Positions 14,953 through 23,696 of a stretch of DNA of 64,000 nt are shown here, one piece after another (position 1 is the stretch's first letter; each line of letters starts with the position of its first letter). The notes under the pieces were generated by a model. The model was not told the origin of the DNA. It searched no databases and saw only the letters and a program-made list of their open reading frames with translations. Made by a program: the position numbers and the translations under genes. This DNA is from Pseudomonas sp. F(2018). GTDB taxonomy: Bacteria; Pseudomonadota; Gammaproteobacteria; Pseudomonadales; Pseudomonadaceae. The stretch lies in the NCBI RefSeq assembly GCF_005508865.1, contig NZ_SCOM01000001.1:248001-312000 (forward strand), written 5' to 3'.

Positions 14953-15348
14953 CTATTCCTCCAGGCGCCCAGTGCCCTCTCGGTCGCGTGCGTAGTGCCT
15001 GGTGAGGGGGAACGGCGGCAGCCAGGCTTCGCGGCGGATGATCCAGCTCTCGTAGGTGGGCTGCAGCTGGTCGGGGGCGTCCAGCGCGCCCAGGTTCACT
15101 TCGATCTCGTCGGCGCTGCGGGCGAACACCGAGGAGCCGCAGCGCGGGCAGAAGTGGCGCCCGGCGTAGGCGTGCGTCTCGCCGCTGACGGTCACCGCCT
15201 CCTGGGGGAATATCGCCGAGGCGTGGAACAGCGCGCCGTGGTGCTTGCGGCAGTCCAGGCAGTGGCACAGGCCGACCCGGTAGGGACGCCCCGCGGCCTC
15301 CAGCCGCACGTCGCCGCACAGGCAGCCGCCGCTGAATCGTTGCATCAC
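14953..15348 (-). CDS. GFA-family zinc-binding protein (glutathione-dependent formaldehyde-activating/CENP-V-like)
   Basis: 131 residues. The zinc-ligand pattern of the GFA fold is complete: GGCLCGDVR near residue 8, CHCLDCRK at about 28-35, and FCPRCGSSVFA at about 66-76. The family includes the enzyme that speeds formation of S-hydroxymethylglutathione, but most bacterial members have no proven reaction, so only the fold should be trusted. The start is ATG 15348 or the next ATG at 15345. It runs leftward just upstream of zapE (44 bases), so the two might be co-transcribed. Confidence 0.85.
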   Translation of the reverse strand: MMQRFSGGCLCGDVRLEAAGRPYRVGLCHCLDCRKHHGALFHASAIFPQEAVTVSGETHAYAGRHFCPRCGSSVFARSADEIEVNLGALDAPDQLQPTYESWIIRREAWLPPFPLTRHYARDREGTGRLEE

Positions 15349-15429
15349 GCATCTCCTCTGCTAACTGGTCTGGGTGACCTTAGCAGCTGAGTAGCGGCAA
15401 GCGATGCGGCGGTTAGGCGGCACGCCCGC

Positions 15430-16353
15430 TCAGGCGGCCGCCGTCTCCGTCCGTTGCCCGTCCAGGTCGGTGAGCAGCTCGATCATCGCCTTGGCCGCCG
15501 GGGACAGGCGGAAACCGGTGCGGGTGACGATGCCGCAGCGGGCGCTGAGGCTGTCGAGGTTGCTCGGCAGATTGCGCAGGTGCAGCTGCACCAGTTCGCC
15601 GCGCTGGACCCGATCGCTGACCGCCTCGACGGTGGCGATGCCGATGGCGTCGCTGCGCTGCACCAGCTCCTCCAGCAGGGAGAAGTGCTCGCACTCCAGG
15701 TGTACGGCGAAGTCGGTCTTGCCGCTGAGGTTGGCCAGCACCTTGCGCGCGCCCATGGGAATGCGCGTGGCGGCCAGCGGATAGTCGAACAGGTCGTTGG
15801 TCGACAGGCTCTCCTTGGCCAGCAGCGGGTGGCCGGGGCGGCAGAAGAACAGCCCGGGACGCGGGCGCAGGGCCTGGGTCTGCACGCTGGGGTCGGCCTC
15901 GAAGTGACGGATGTCGGCGATGAAGAATTCGATCTCGTCGCGGCCCAGGCTGCGGCTGAGGTTCTCCCAGTTGTTCACCTCGAACTGCGCGCGGATCCGC
16001 GGGTAGCGCTGCATGAATTCCAGCAGGGCGTCCGGTACCAGACGCGCGGCCAGCGCCGGGCCGCAGCCGAAGCGCAGCTCGCCGGCGTCGAGCTTGGTCA
16101 TCTGGTTGATCTCGTGGCTCAGGTTGCTGGCGCCGCGCACCAGGGCCAGGGCGTGCTGCAGCACCACCTGGCCTTCTGGCGTGGGGCGCAGGTCCTTGCT
16201 GCCGCGGTCCACCAGCACGCAGCCCAGCTCGTGCTCCAGGCCCTGGATGCTGCGGCTGAAGGCCGGCTGGGTGATGCCCATGGCGTCGGCCGCGCGGACG
16301 AAACTGCGGTGCTCGTGGAGGGCGAGAAAGTAGCGGAGTTGGCGCAGATCCAT
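15430..16353 (-). CDS. LysR-family regulator, SftR-like (sulfate-ester metabolism)
   Basis: 307 residues, standard LysR length. The N-terminal winged helix is MDLRQLRYFLALHEHRSFVRAADAMGITQPAFSRSIQGLEHELG; the rest is the effector-binding domain. It diverges from a TonB-dependent receptor and atsK across 317 AT-rich bases. From memory, P. putida S-313 has the same arrangement: the LysR regulator SftR controls sulfate-ester genes next to a TonB receptor (sftP) and atsK. On that basis this gene is probably the local sulfate-ester regulator, acting on the divergent receptor-dioxygenase operon. The position is seen; the role is inferred. Confidence 0.85.
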   Translation of the reverse strand: MDLRQLRYFLALHEHRSFVRAADAMGITQPAFSRSIQGLEHELGCVLVDRGSKDLRPTPEGQVVLQHALALVRGASNLSHEINQMTKLDAGELRFGCGPALAARLVPDALLEFMQRYPRIRAQFEVNNWENLSRSLGRDEIEFFIADIRHFEADPSVQTQALRPRPGLFFCRPGHPLLAKESLSTNDLFDYPLAATRIPMGARKVLANLSGKTDFAVHLECEHFSLLEELVQRSDAIGIATVEAVSDRVQRGELVQLHLRNLPSNLDSLSARCGIVTRTGFRLSPAAKAMIELLTDLDGQRTETAAA

Positions 16354-16670
16354 GATGCGTTCCCGGCATTGAAAATATAGGGAGAAGGCATTTGTGTGCC
16401 CCTGGGTGCTGGTTTTAAATGCAGGCTCTTATTCCGTCAATCTAAGTAAATTAATAAATCTAGATCTAAATGGAATATTGATATGGCCATGCAACCCAGG
16501 GGGAGAACCATGCAGATGCCAATGCCGCGGTGCCGCTGTCGCTGACCGCCGCTGAGCCGCCTTAAGGCTCGCCCACCCATTCACCACCCTTTCAGCCATC
16601 GCCCCATGCAGGCGATGCGGCCCGCTGCTGCCCGAATCCGGCGGCGGGCAGATCAGCCAAGGAAACATTG
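16354..16670. promoter_or_regulatory. Divergent LysR/TonB-receptor control region
   Basis: 317 bases without a gene. The first part (16425-16490) is very AT-rich and includes GGAATATTGATAT at 16472-16484, which shares its GGAATAT core with sites upstream of other genes in the locus. The ribosome-binding site of the receptor (AAGGAAACATTG) lies directly before ATG 16671. The AT-rich patch is the expected place for binding of the divergent LysR protein, though no clear T-N11-A dyad was singled out. The stretch 16500-16640 is GC-rich and shows nothing recognisable. Confidence 0.45.
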
Positions 16671-19031
16671 ATGAGCCATCACCGAACGTCGCCAACCATC
16701 GCCCGGCCCCTGTCGCTGCAACGCCTGGCCGCCCCCGAATACGCCCTGACCCTGCTGCTGGCCCTGGCCGCGCCGGGCCATGTGCTGGCCGAGGAAGCCG
16801 CCATCACGCCGAGCGCCGAGGAAGAGGTGGCGCTGGGCAAGGTCACCGTCACCGCACGCCGCCGCGAGGAAAACGTGCAGGACGTGCCGACGCCGATCAC
16901 CACCCTCAGCGGCGCCACCCTGGAGCAGCAGAAGGTCTACAAGGTGCAGGACCTGCAGCAGGTGCTGCCAAGCGTCAACGTCGCCTATATCCATGCGCGC
17001 CAGTCCAGCGTGGCGGTGCGCGGCATCGGCAACAACCCGGCCAGCGACGGCCTGGAAGGCAGCGCCGGGATCTACCTGGACAACATCTACCTGGGCCGTC
17101 CGGGCATGGCCGTGTTCGACCTGCTCGACGTCGAACAGCTGGAGCTGCTGCGCGGCCCGCAGGGCACCCTGTTCGGCAAGAACACCACGGCCGGGGTGAT
17201 CAACATCAGCACGCGCAAGCCGACCTTCACCCCCGAGCGCAGCGTCGAGGTCACCGGTGGCGAGCGCGGCCTGTTCCAGGGCAAGGGCACCATCTCCGGG
17301 CCGCTGACCGAGACCCTGGCCGGGCGCCTGTCGGCCTACCGCACCCGTGACGATGGCTACATCGACAACCAGCACGACGACCGCACCTTCGTTGGCGGCG
17401 AGCGCGAGGGTGCCCGTGGCCAGCTGCTGTTCGAGCCGAACGACGACTTCAGCCTGCGCTGGATCACCGACTACAACCAGGAGAACTCCAGCAATGGTGT
17501 GTGGGCCCTGTACGGCGTGACCGACCGCTTCCGCCAGCGCGCCGCGCTGATCGGCGCCAACCCGCAGTACGACGTGAAGAAACGCGAGGTGAACATCGAC
17601 GGCGTGCAGTCGGTGAACGTCTACCAGGGCGGCTCCTCGCTGGAGGCCAACTGGAACCTCGACGGCGGCTACACCTTCACCTCGATCAGCGGCTACCGCT
17701 ACTGGCACTTCATCCCGCGCAACGATGCCGACCTCACTGACGTCGATGCCTTCACCCACAGCGGCGTGGAAGTGCACGACCGGCAGTTCTCCCAGGAATT
17801 CCGCCTGGCCTCGCCCACCGGCGGCAGCTTCGACTACGTGCTCGGCGCCTACCTGTTCAACCAGAACCTGGGCAACAAGACGGTGCAGGACTTCGGCCCC
17901 TACGCCGACCTGTTCCTCACCGGTGCCAACAACGGCATCTTCAACAACGTACGCACCCAGACCAACGGCAAGATCGAGACCGACAGCTTCGCCCTGTTCG
18001 CCCAGGGCAACTGGCACCTCACCGACCGCCTCGACTTCACCGCCGGCATCCGTGGCACCTACGAGGAGAAGACCGCGCGCCTGCACCGCTTCGCTCCCGA
18101 AGGCGGCGCAGATCTGTCCGGCATCCCACCGCTCAATGCCGCGCGCCAACGGCAGATGGGCGCCCTGGATACCGGCGACTTCGGTCTGCACAACGCTTCG
18201 CCGTCCGGCCTGCTCAGCCTGAGCTACAAGTTCAGCGACGACCTGCTCGGTTACGCCACGCTGTCCCACGGCGAGAAGTCAGGCGGGGTCAACCTGACCG
18301 CTCCGGTGTTTGGCAACGGTGCCGACTCGCTGGTGGTCGGTCCGGAGCGCGCCAACGATGCCGAGCTGGGCTTCAAGAGCACCCTGGCCGACGGCCGCCT
18401 GCTGTTCAACACCAACATCTTCTGGACCGGCATCCACGGCTATCAGGCCACCACGTTGACCACCAACGCCAGCTCGCCGACCCCGGTGTCGGTGCTGGCC
18501 AACGCCGGCAGCGTGCGCTCGCGTGGCGTGGAGTTCGAGGCCTCCTACCTGCCGATCCGCGGCCTGACCCTGAACTTCAACGGCTCCTACAACGACGTCA
18601 CCTACCTGAGCTTCAAGGACGCGCCGTGCCCGGGTGAGGTCAGCACGGTCAACCCGACCGCCAAGTGCGACCTGACCGGCGAGCGTGTGGTCGGCGCCTC
18701 GAAATGGATCGGCAACGTCAACGGCGAGTACACCTGGCAGCTCGACGGCGGCCTGCGTCCCTACGTCAACGCCGGCTACTCCTACCGCTCCGAGGCCGAA
18801 GGCACGCTGGACAACTCCGACCTGTCGAAGATCGACGGCTACGGCCTGCTCAACCTGGCCGCCGGCGTGCGCGCCGACCTCGGCGATGGCGAGCTGGACA
18901 CCTCGCTGTGGGTGCGCAACGCCACCGACGAGGACTACTACCTGACCGCCTTCGCCATGACCAACGGCGCCTACACCGCCTCCGTGGGCCAGCCGCGCAC
19001 CGCCGGCGTGACCCTGCGTTACGACTTCTGA
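16671..19031 (+). CDS. TonB-dependent outer-membrane receptor, probable sulfate-ester importer
   Basis: 786 residues from ATG 16671 (AAGGA ribosome-binding site); a TTG one codon upstream is less likely. A long signal peptide (about residues 1-41, ...LLALAAPGHVLAEEA) is followed by a possible TonB box around GKVTVTAR (about residues 55-62). The plug domain follows (DVPTPITTLSGATLEQQ to LELLRGPQGTLFGKNTTAGVINI). The 22-strand barrel ends in the expected aromatic residue (VTLRYDF). It belongs to the catecholate/SftP-like receptors. It is the first gene of an operon with two AtsK-type dioxygenases (38 bases to the next) and faces a LysR gene, which points to organosulfur rather than iron uptake. 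Confidence 0.9.
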   Translation: MSHHRTSPTIARPLSLQRLAAPEYALTLLLALAAPGHVLAEEAAITPSAEEEVALGKVTVTARRREENVQDVPTPITTLSGATLEQQKVYKVQDLQQVLPSVNVAYIHARQSSVAVRGIGNNPASDGLEGSAGIYLDNIYLGRPGMAVFDLLDVEQLELLRGPQGTLFGKNTTAGVINISTRKPTFTPERSVEVTGGERGLFQGKGTISGPLTETLAGRLSAYRTRDDGYIDNQHDDRTFVGGEREGARGQLLFEPNDDFSLRWITDYNQENSSNGVWALYGVTDRFRQRAALIGANPQYDVKKREVNIDGVQSVNVYQGGSSLEANWNLDGGYTFTSISGYRYWHFIPRNDADLTDVDAFTHSGVEVHDRQFSQEFRLASPTGGSFDYVLGAYLFNQNLGNKTVQDFGPYADLFLTGANNGIFNNVRTQTNGKIETDSFALFAQGNWHLTDRLDFTAGIRGTYEEKTARLHRFAPEGGADLSGIPPLNAARQRQMGALDTGDFGLHNASPSGLLSLSYKFSDDLLGYATLSHGEKSGGVNLTAPVFGNGADSLVVGPERANDAELGFKSTLADGRLLFNTNIFWTGIHGYQATTLTTNASSPTPVSVLANAGSVRSRGVEFEASYLPIRGLTLNFNGSYNDVTYLSFKDAPCPGEVSTVNPTAKCDLTGERVVGASKWIGNVNGEYTWQLDGGLRPYVNAGYSYRSEAEGTLDNSDLSKIDGYGLLNLAAGVRADLGDGELDTSLWVRNATDEDYYLTAFAMTNGAYTASVGQPRTAGVTLRYDF

Positions 19032-19068
19032 TCGGCTGCCGCACAGCCAAACCTCAAGGAGAGACACC

Positions 19069-19971
19069 ATGAGCAATGCCGCAATCGCCGTACAACCTGC
19101 AGTCCAACTCGACATCCACCCGGTAGCCGGGCGCATCGGTGCCGAGGTTCGCGGCATCAGCCTGTCCGCCGAGCTGGACGCCGCCACCGTCGAGGCCATC
19201 CAGGCTGCGCTGGTGGAGCACAAGGTGCTGTTCTTCCGCGCCCAGCACCAGCTCGACGACCAGGCCCAGGAGGCCTTCGCCAAGCTGCTCGGCGAGCCCA
19301 TCGCCCATCCCACGGTGCCGGTACGCGAAGGCACCCACTACCTGCTCGAACTGGACGGCGCCCAGGGCCAGCGCGCCAACTCCTGGCACACCGACGTGAC
19401 CTTCGTCGACGCCTATCCCAAGGCCTCGATCCTGCGCTCGGTGGTGGCGGCCAAGGCCGGTGGCGACACCGTCTGGGCCAATACCGAAACCGCCTACCAG
19501 GACCTCTCGCCGGAGCTGCGCGAGCTGGCCGACAAGCTCTGGGCGGTGCACAGCAACGAGTACGACTACGCCGGCGTGCGCCCCAACGTCGAGCTGGCCA
19601 AGCTGGAGGAGTACCGCAAGGTGTTCGCCTCCACCGTTTACGAGACCGAGCACCCGCTGGTGCGCGTGCACCCGGTGAGCGGCCAGCGCAGCCTGCTGCT
19701 CGGCCACTTCGTCAAACGCATCAAGGGCCTGTCGCGCGATGACTCGCAGCGCCTGTTCGACACCTTCCAGGGCCATGTCACCCGTTTGGAAAACACCGTG
19801 CGCTGGCGCTGGCAGGAAGGTGACGTGGCGATCTGGGACAACCGCGCCACCCAGCACTACGCGGTGGACGATTATGGCCAGCAGGACCGCATCGTGCGCC
19901 GCGTGACCCTGGCCGGCGACGTGCCGGTGAGCGTCGACGGTCGCCGCAGCCAGACCATCCGCAAGGGCTGA
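19069..19971 (+). CDS. atsK: Alkylsulfatase, Fe(II)/2-oxoglutarate-dependent dioxygenase AtsK
   Basis: 300 residues, near-identical in length and many blocks to AtsK of P. putida S-313 (as I remember it). It cleaves medium-chain alkyl sulfate esters oxidatively to aldehyde plus sulfate, using 2-oxoglutarate and O2. The iron ligands are H107-T-D109 (SWHTDVTF) and H263 (RATQHYAVDDYG); the 2-oxoglutarate carboxylate would bind the RIVRR arginines near residues 274-278. TauD/TfdA family, cytoplasmic. It lies 38 bases after the TonB receptor and 13 bases before a second dioxygenase, so one transcript is likely. Confidence 0.93.
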   Translation: MSNAAIAVQPAVQLDIHPVAGRIGAEVRGISLSAELDAATVEAIQAALVEHKVLFFRAQHQLDDQAQEAFAKLLGEPIAHPTVPVREGTHYLLELDGAQGQRANSWHTDVTFVDAYPKASILRSVVAAKAGGDTVWANTETAYQDLSPELRELADKLWAVHSNEYDYAGVRPNVELAKLEEYRKVFASTVYETEHPLVRVHPVSGQRSLLLGHFVKRIKGLSRDDSQRLFDTFQGHVTRLENTVRWRWQEGDVAIWDNRATQHYAVDDYGQQDRIVRRVTLAGDVPVSVDGRRSQTIRKG

Positions 19972-19984
19972 AGGGGAGAGCAGC

Positions 19985-20881
19985 ATGAGCAACAACGTCA
20001 GCGCATTGCGCCAGGAGCAGGCCGGCGACGGCCTGCGCATCGTCCCCCTCAACGCCCCGCTGGGCGCCGAGGTACATGGCCTGGATGGCCGCCGGGACCT
20101 GACCGCCGAGCAGATCCTCACCCTCAAGCAGGCTCACCGCGAATACCAGATCCTGATCTTCAAGAATCAGCAGCTGGACGATGCGCAGTTCCTGCGTTTC
20201 ACCTCCTGGTTCGGCTCGGTGTTCCAGCCGCACCCGGACTTCGCCGTGCTGTCCTCCGGCGACGACGGCAAGGCACCGGACATCGTCAAGGTGGCCAATA
20301 CCGGTGATGGCGAGCTGGGCAACTTCGCTCTGCCGGCGCACACCGATCATCAATGGACGCCAACGCCCTCGGCCGGCTCGCTGCTGTATGCCCTGGAAGT
20401 GCCGGAGGAGGGCGGCGAGACCAGCTGGACCAACCTGACCCTGGCCTACCGCGCCCTGGACGAAGACACCCGGCGCGAGATCGACGATCTCAAGCTGATC
20501 AACTACAACCCCTTCGTGCGCATCAAGAACGGTGGCTACGGGGGCGGCTTCGTCACCTACCGCACGCCGGACATCGAGCCGATCCAGGGCACCGAGCATC
20601 CGCTGGTGCGCACCCATCCGGAGACCGGCAAGCGCCTGCTCTACCTCAGCGTGCACACCGAGGTGGAGATTCCCGGCTACGACCCGCAGAAGGGCGCGGC
20701 GCTGATCGCCCGCCTGCGCGAGCACCTGCAGAACCCGCGCTACTCCTACACGCACAAGTGGGAGGTGGGCGACATCGTGTACTGGGACAACCAGGCCACC
20801 CTGCACGCGCGCAATGCCTTCCCGGCCACCCAGCGCCGGCGCATGAAGCGCATCAGCCTGGCCGGCAGCCGACCGTTCTGA
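19985..20881 (+). CDS. Second TauD/TfdA-family Fe(II)/2-oxoglutarate dioxygenase
   Basis: 298 residues. Iron ligands H119-T-D121 (PAHTDHQWTP) and H274 (ATLHARNAF) are intact, with an arginine cluster (TQRRRMKRI, about 282-290) for 2-oxoglutarate. It is clearly a different subgroup from the AtsK next to it: HTDH instead of HTDV, an insert GGYGGGFVTYRTPDIEPI around residues 182-200, and a different N-terminus. It could act on a different sulfate ester or sulfonate. The start ATG 19985 follows GGGGAGAGCAGC, a good ribosome-binding site, 13 bases after atsK. Substrate unknown. Confidence 0.87.
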   Translation: MSNNVSALRQEQAGDGLRIVPLNAPLGAEVHGLDGRRDLTAEQILTLKQAHREYQILIFKNQQLDDAQFLRFTSWFGSVFQPHPDFAVLSSGDDGKAPDIVKVANTGDGELGNFALPAHTDHQWTPTPSAGSLLYALEVPEEGGETSWTNLTLAYRALDEDTRREIDDLKLINYNPFVRIKNGGYGGGFVTYRTPDIEPIQGTEHPLVRTHPETGKRLLYLSVHTEVEIPGYDPQKGAALIARLREHLQNPRYSYTHKWEVGDIVYWDNQATLHARNAFPATQRRRMKRISLAGSRPF

Positions 20882-20896
20882 AGGCATCGGCCGGGC

Positions 20897-20928
20897 AACG
20901 GACGACCCGCCCGTGCGGGTTGTCCGTT
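20897..20928 (+). terminator. Hairpin after the receptor-dioxygenase operon
   Basis: Arms 20897-20910 (AACGGACGACCCGC) and 20915-20928 (GCGGGTTGTCCGTT) pair with one mismatch around a four-base loop. It starts 15 bases after the stop of the second dioxygenase. There is no long T run, so termination may be weak or Rho-assisted. Confidence 0.5.
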
Positions 20929-21033
20929 CTGCCATGAGCGCTGCGTGAAGCGCCAGCAAGCACGAATGCCGTCGACGGAGATGCAGGCCAGAACCGAGGG
21001 TATGCAGCCTGCCCTCCGGTTCTGCTGCGCAAC

Positions 21034-22041
21034 TCAGTCCCTATCAAGGAACGACTGCAGGGGGGCTGGGGCATACAGCGCGCTCTGGAATTCCGGCACG
21101 TACTCGTACTTGACCAGGTCGCCCAGCTGCAGTGACTCGATATAGGTCGAGAGGCTGCCGCCGTTCAGGGTCAGCTTGACCGAATCCTCATTGGTGGTGG
21201 AGGCATGGCGCAGCTGGCGAGAGATCGCATAGCCGTAGTTCAGCTCACCGCTGTGGCCGATATTGGTGAAGCTGTTGGTCACCAGGTCAGCCTCGGTGGA
21301 CAGATCGCTGAGCTTCTCGGTCTCCAGCGTGACGTCGACTTTCCCGGTCTGGCTGTCGAGAATTTCGAAGACCACCGACTTGTCGGTTTCCCTGAGGTTG
21401 ATGCCGGTCAGCCACTTGGGCAGGTTGTAGCCGACCACGCCCCTGACCCTGGCCAGCTCGGTGTTGACCGGCAGCTTGAGCACATAGCCCCAGAAGTCGT
21501 TGGACATCGACTGACCCACCAGTGAGATGGGGCCCAGGTTGGAACTACCGGGCCTGTTGGTGACGATGGACAGCGCGATCTCGTTGTAGCTGTCGTTGTC
21601 GCAGTATTCGTAGGCGTAGGCGGTCAGTGCGACCAGCCCCCTGCCGGGCCAAACCTGGATCGGTTGAACCTGCTCCAGCACCGTGGCGGGCATCAGTGCC
21701 TTCAGCCGCTCCAGGTCCGCCGTGAAGACCGCGGTGACTCGGCTGTTCTTGTAGTAGAAGTTCGGCGAGTAGGACTCGAAGCCCATGTCGACCCTGGTTT
21801 TCTTCAGCCCCTCGAACCAGCTCAGGTCGATGCCCGGCGCCTCCGCTGCGATAACGGAGAGCGGTGGGTTGGAGCGGTAGCGGTCGTACAAGCCACCGGC
21901 CACCACGGGAACATCCTGGCCGGCGATACGGGTGGTGGCAGTGCCTGCCTGGCTGGCCTCCGGCAAGCCGATGGCCCAGGAGGGAAGAGCCATGGCGCTC
22001 AGCAGCACACCTGCCATTGCCGCAACGTTGCTGAATCTCAT
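21034..22041 (-). CDS. Exported acetoacetate-decarboxylase-like protein
   Basis: 335 residues from ATG 22041, chosen because a GGAG ribosome-binding site lies 9-12 bases upstream and a signal peptide (MRFSNVAAMAGVLLSAMALPSWA, cleavage near residue 23) starts there; an in-frame start at 22080 would spoil the signal. The core resembles the acetoacetate decarboxylase (ADC) fold: the PIQVWPGRGLVALTAYAYEY strand pair, the NEIALSIVT strand and the GVVGYNLPKWLTGINL turn. The lysine environment typical of true ADC is not obvious, so a decarboxylase activity is doubtful. Export to the periplasm is unusual for this fold. It is not an obvious operon partner of either neighbour. Confidence 0.6.
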   Translation of the reverse strand: MRFSNVAAMAGVLLSAMALPSWAIGLPEASQAGTATTRIAGQDVPVVAGGLYDRYRSNPPLSVIAAEAPGIDLSWFEGLKKTRVDMGFESYSPNFYYKNSRVTAVFTADLERLKALMPATVLEQVQPIQVWPGRGLVALTAYAYEYCDNDSYNEIALSIVTNRPGSSNLGPISLVGQSMSNDFWGYVLKLPVNTELARVRGVVGYNLPKWLTGINLRETDKSVVFEILDSQTGKVDVTLETEKLSDLSTEADLVTNSFTNIGHSGELNYGYAISRQLRHASTTNEDSVKLTLNGGSLSTYIESLQLGDLVKYEYVPEFQSALYAPAPLQSFLDRD

Positions 22042-22319
22042 CTGTGTTCGTCTCCGCGTCGTGAGGCGGTTCCTGCCCATGGAACCCCCGTATACAGCCG
22101 CTCAAGTCGTGCGCTTGAGAGCCGGGCGCGGAAACCCTAACGTTCAACTTAACTTTATGGTCAAGTGCGTCGGCCGATGCAGAAGTCGCATCGATCGGAT
22201 GAATCCACAGCGATAAGCAGCCGCCATGTAGGTGGGGGAAGGTCGCCGTGTCGCCTAGCGGGTCAACGTTGCGGCCGGTGCCTGTGCTGCGCGAGGAGCA
22301 GGCTCCGAGGGCCTGTCGC

Positions 22320-23498
22320 TCACTTCAGTTCGAAGCGCTCGCGCGTTGCGCGCAAACGCGGCAGCGGCAGGCTGACCAGGATCACCATGGCCAGCAGGCC
22401 CACGCCCAGCAGCGGCAGGTTGGCCAGGCCGAGGTTGACGCTCAGCCACAGGCCGCCGAAGTAGGCACCGCTGGCGTTGCCCAGGTTGAACGCGGCGTGG
22501 CTGAGGGTGGCGGCCAGGCTGGCGGACTCACCGGCCTGTTCCACCAGCAGCAGCTGCAGCGGCGAGGAGATGGCGAAGCTGGCCACGCCCCAGGCGAACA
22601 GCAGGGCCAGCACCACCGGCGTCACCTCCATGAACAGGTACAGGCCGAGCAGGCACAGGGTGCTGGCGGCAAAGGCCAGCGGCAGGGCGAAGCGCATGCC
22701 CTTGTCGGCCAGGCGGCCGCCGAGCAGGTTGCCCAGGGTCAGGCCGATGCCGAACAGCAGCAGCGCGCCGTTGCTGAGCGAGGCGCTGAAACCGCCGACA
22801 TCGCGCAGCAGCGGGCTGATGTAGGTGAACACGCCGAACAGCGCCACCGACGACAGGCAGCAGACCAGCAGGGCGTGCAGCACCGGACGGCGCAGGATGC
22901 CGCTCCAGGCGCCGGCTTCGCCGCGTGGCGGCACCGGCGTGCGCGGCAGCCACAGGGCCTGGGCCAGCAGGGCGAGCAGGCCGAAGCCGGCGACGGCGAA
23001 GAAGGTCATGCGCCAGCTGGTGGCCTGGCCGAGCCAGGCGCCGAGCGGCACGCCGAGCACGTTGGCGATGGTCAGGCCGCTGAGCACCAGGGCCATGGCC
23101 GAGGCGCGCCGGTGCAGCGGAGCCAGTTCGGCGGCCAGCAGGGTGGCGCAGCCGAAGAAGCCGGCATGGCTGATGGCGGTGAGCATGCGCATGGCCAGCA
23201 GCCAGGCGTAGTCCGGGGCGAGGGCGCAGCCGAGGTTGCCGAGCGAGTAGGCGCCCATCAGCCACAGCAGCGCCTGCTTGCGCGGCAGGCGGCCGAGCAG
23301 CGGGCCGAGCAACGGCGCACCGATCACCACGCCCATGGCATAGGCGCTGACCAGCAGGCCGGCGTCGGCCAGGCTCACCCCCAGGTCGGCGGCCACTTCG
23401 GGCAGCAGGCCCATGATGATGAATTCGCTGCTGCCGACGACGAAACCGCCGAGAGCGAGGGCCAGCAGGGGCAGGGAGAGCAGGGTACCGAGGTGCAT
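22320..23498 (-). CDS. MFS transporter (12 TM, DHA1/AraJ-like)
   Basis: 392 residues and about twelve hydrophobic segments, the usual size for small drug/sugar efflux proteins of the AraJ/YdhP type. The N-terminal block GGFVVGSSEFIIMGLLPEVAADLGVS and the loop GPLLGRLPRKQ (motif A-like) fit that family. The likely direction is export by proton antiport; the substrate cannot be told. It begins 125 bases after a perfect inverted repeat that lies behind the lacI-type gene on the same strand, so it probably has its own promoter. Confidence 0.85.
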   Translation of the reverse strand: MHLGTLLSLPLLALALGGFVVGSSEFIIMGLLPEVAADLGVSLADAGLLVSAYAMGVVIGAPLLGPLLGRLPRKQALLWLMGAYSLGNLGCALAPDYAWLLAMRMLTAISHAGFFGCATLLAAELAPLHRRASAMALVLSGLTIANVLGVPLGAWLGQATSWRMTFFAVAGFGLLALLAQALWLPRTPVPPRGEAGAWSGILRRPVLHALLVCCLSSVALFGVFTYISPLLRDVGGFSASLSNGALLLFGIGLTLGNLLGGRLADKGMRFALPLAFAASTLCLLGLYLFMEVTPVVLALLFAWGVASFAISSPLQLLLVEQAGESASLAATLSHAAFNLGNASGAYFGGLWLSVNLGLANLPLLGVGLLAMVILVSLPLPRLRATRERFELK

Positions 23499-23622
23499 GA
23501 ATGATCCGGAAAGCGACGCACCGCACGTAGGCGCGGAGTCCTCGTGCGGGGCTGGGTGTGGGGCGGGAAGGCGGCAATTATGCCTTATCAGCCTCTAAAT
23601 GAGTGCGGCAAAGGGGTGTGGG

Positions 23623-23690
23623 TGTAGGAGCGAGCTCTGCTCGCGAAGCCGGGTACGGCAAAAGCTTCGCGAGCAGAGCTCGCTCCTACA
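23623..23690. repeat. Perfect 27-bp inverted repeat (REP-type hairpin)
   Basis: Arms 23623-23649 and 23664-23690 are exact reverse complements around a 14-base loop. The core GGAGCGAGCTCTGCTCGCG is of the REP/BIME type common between Pseudomonas genes. It starts seven bases after the end of the lacI-type gene, where it could also stop transcription or protect the mRNA end. Confidence 0.85.
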
Positions 23691-23696
23691 TTGCAC

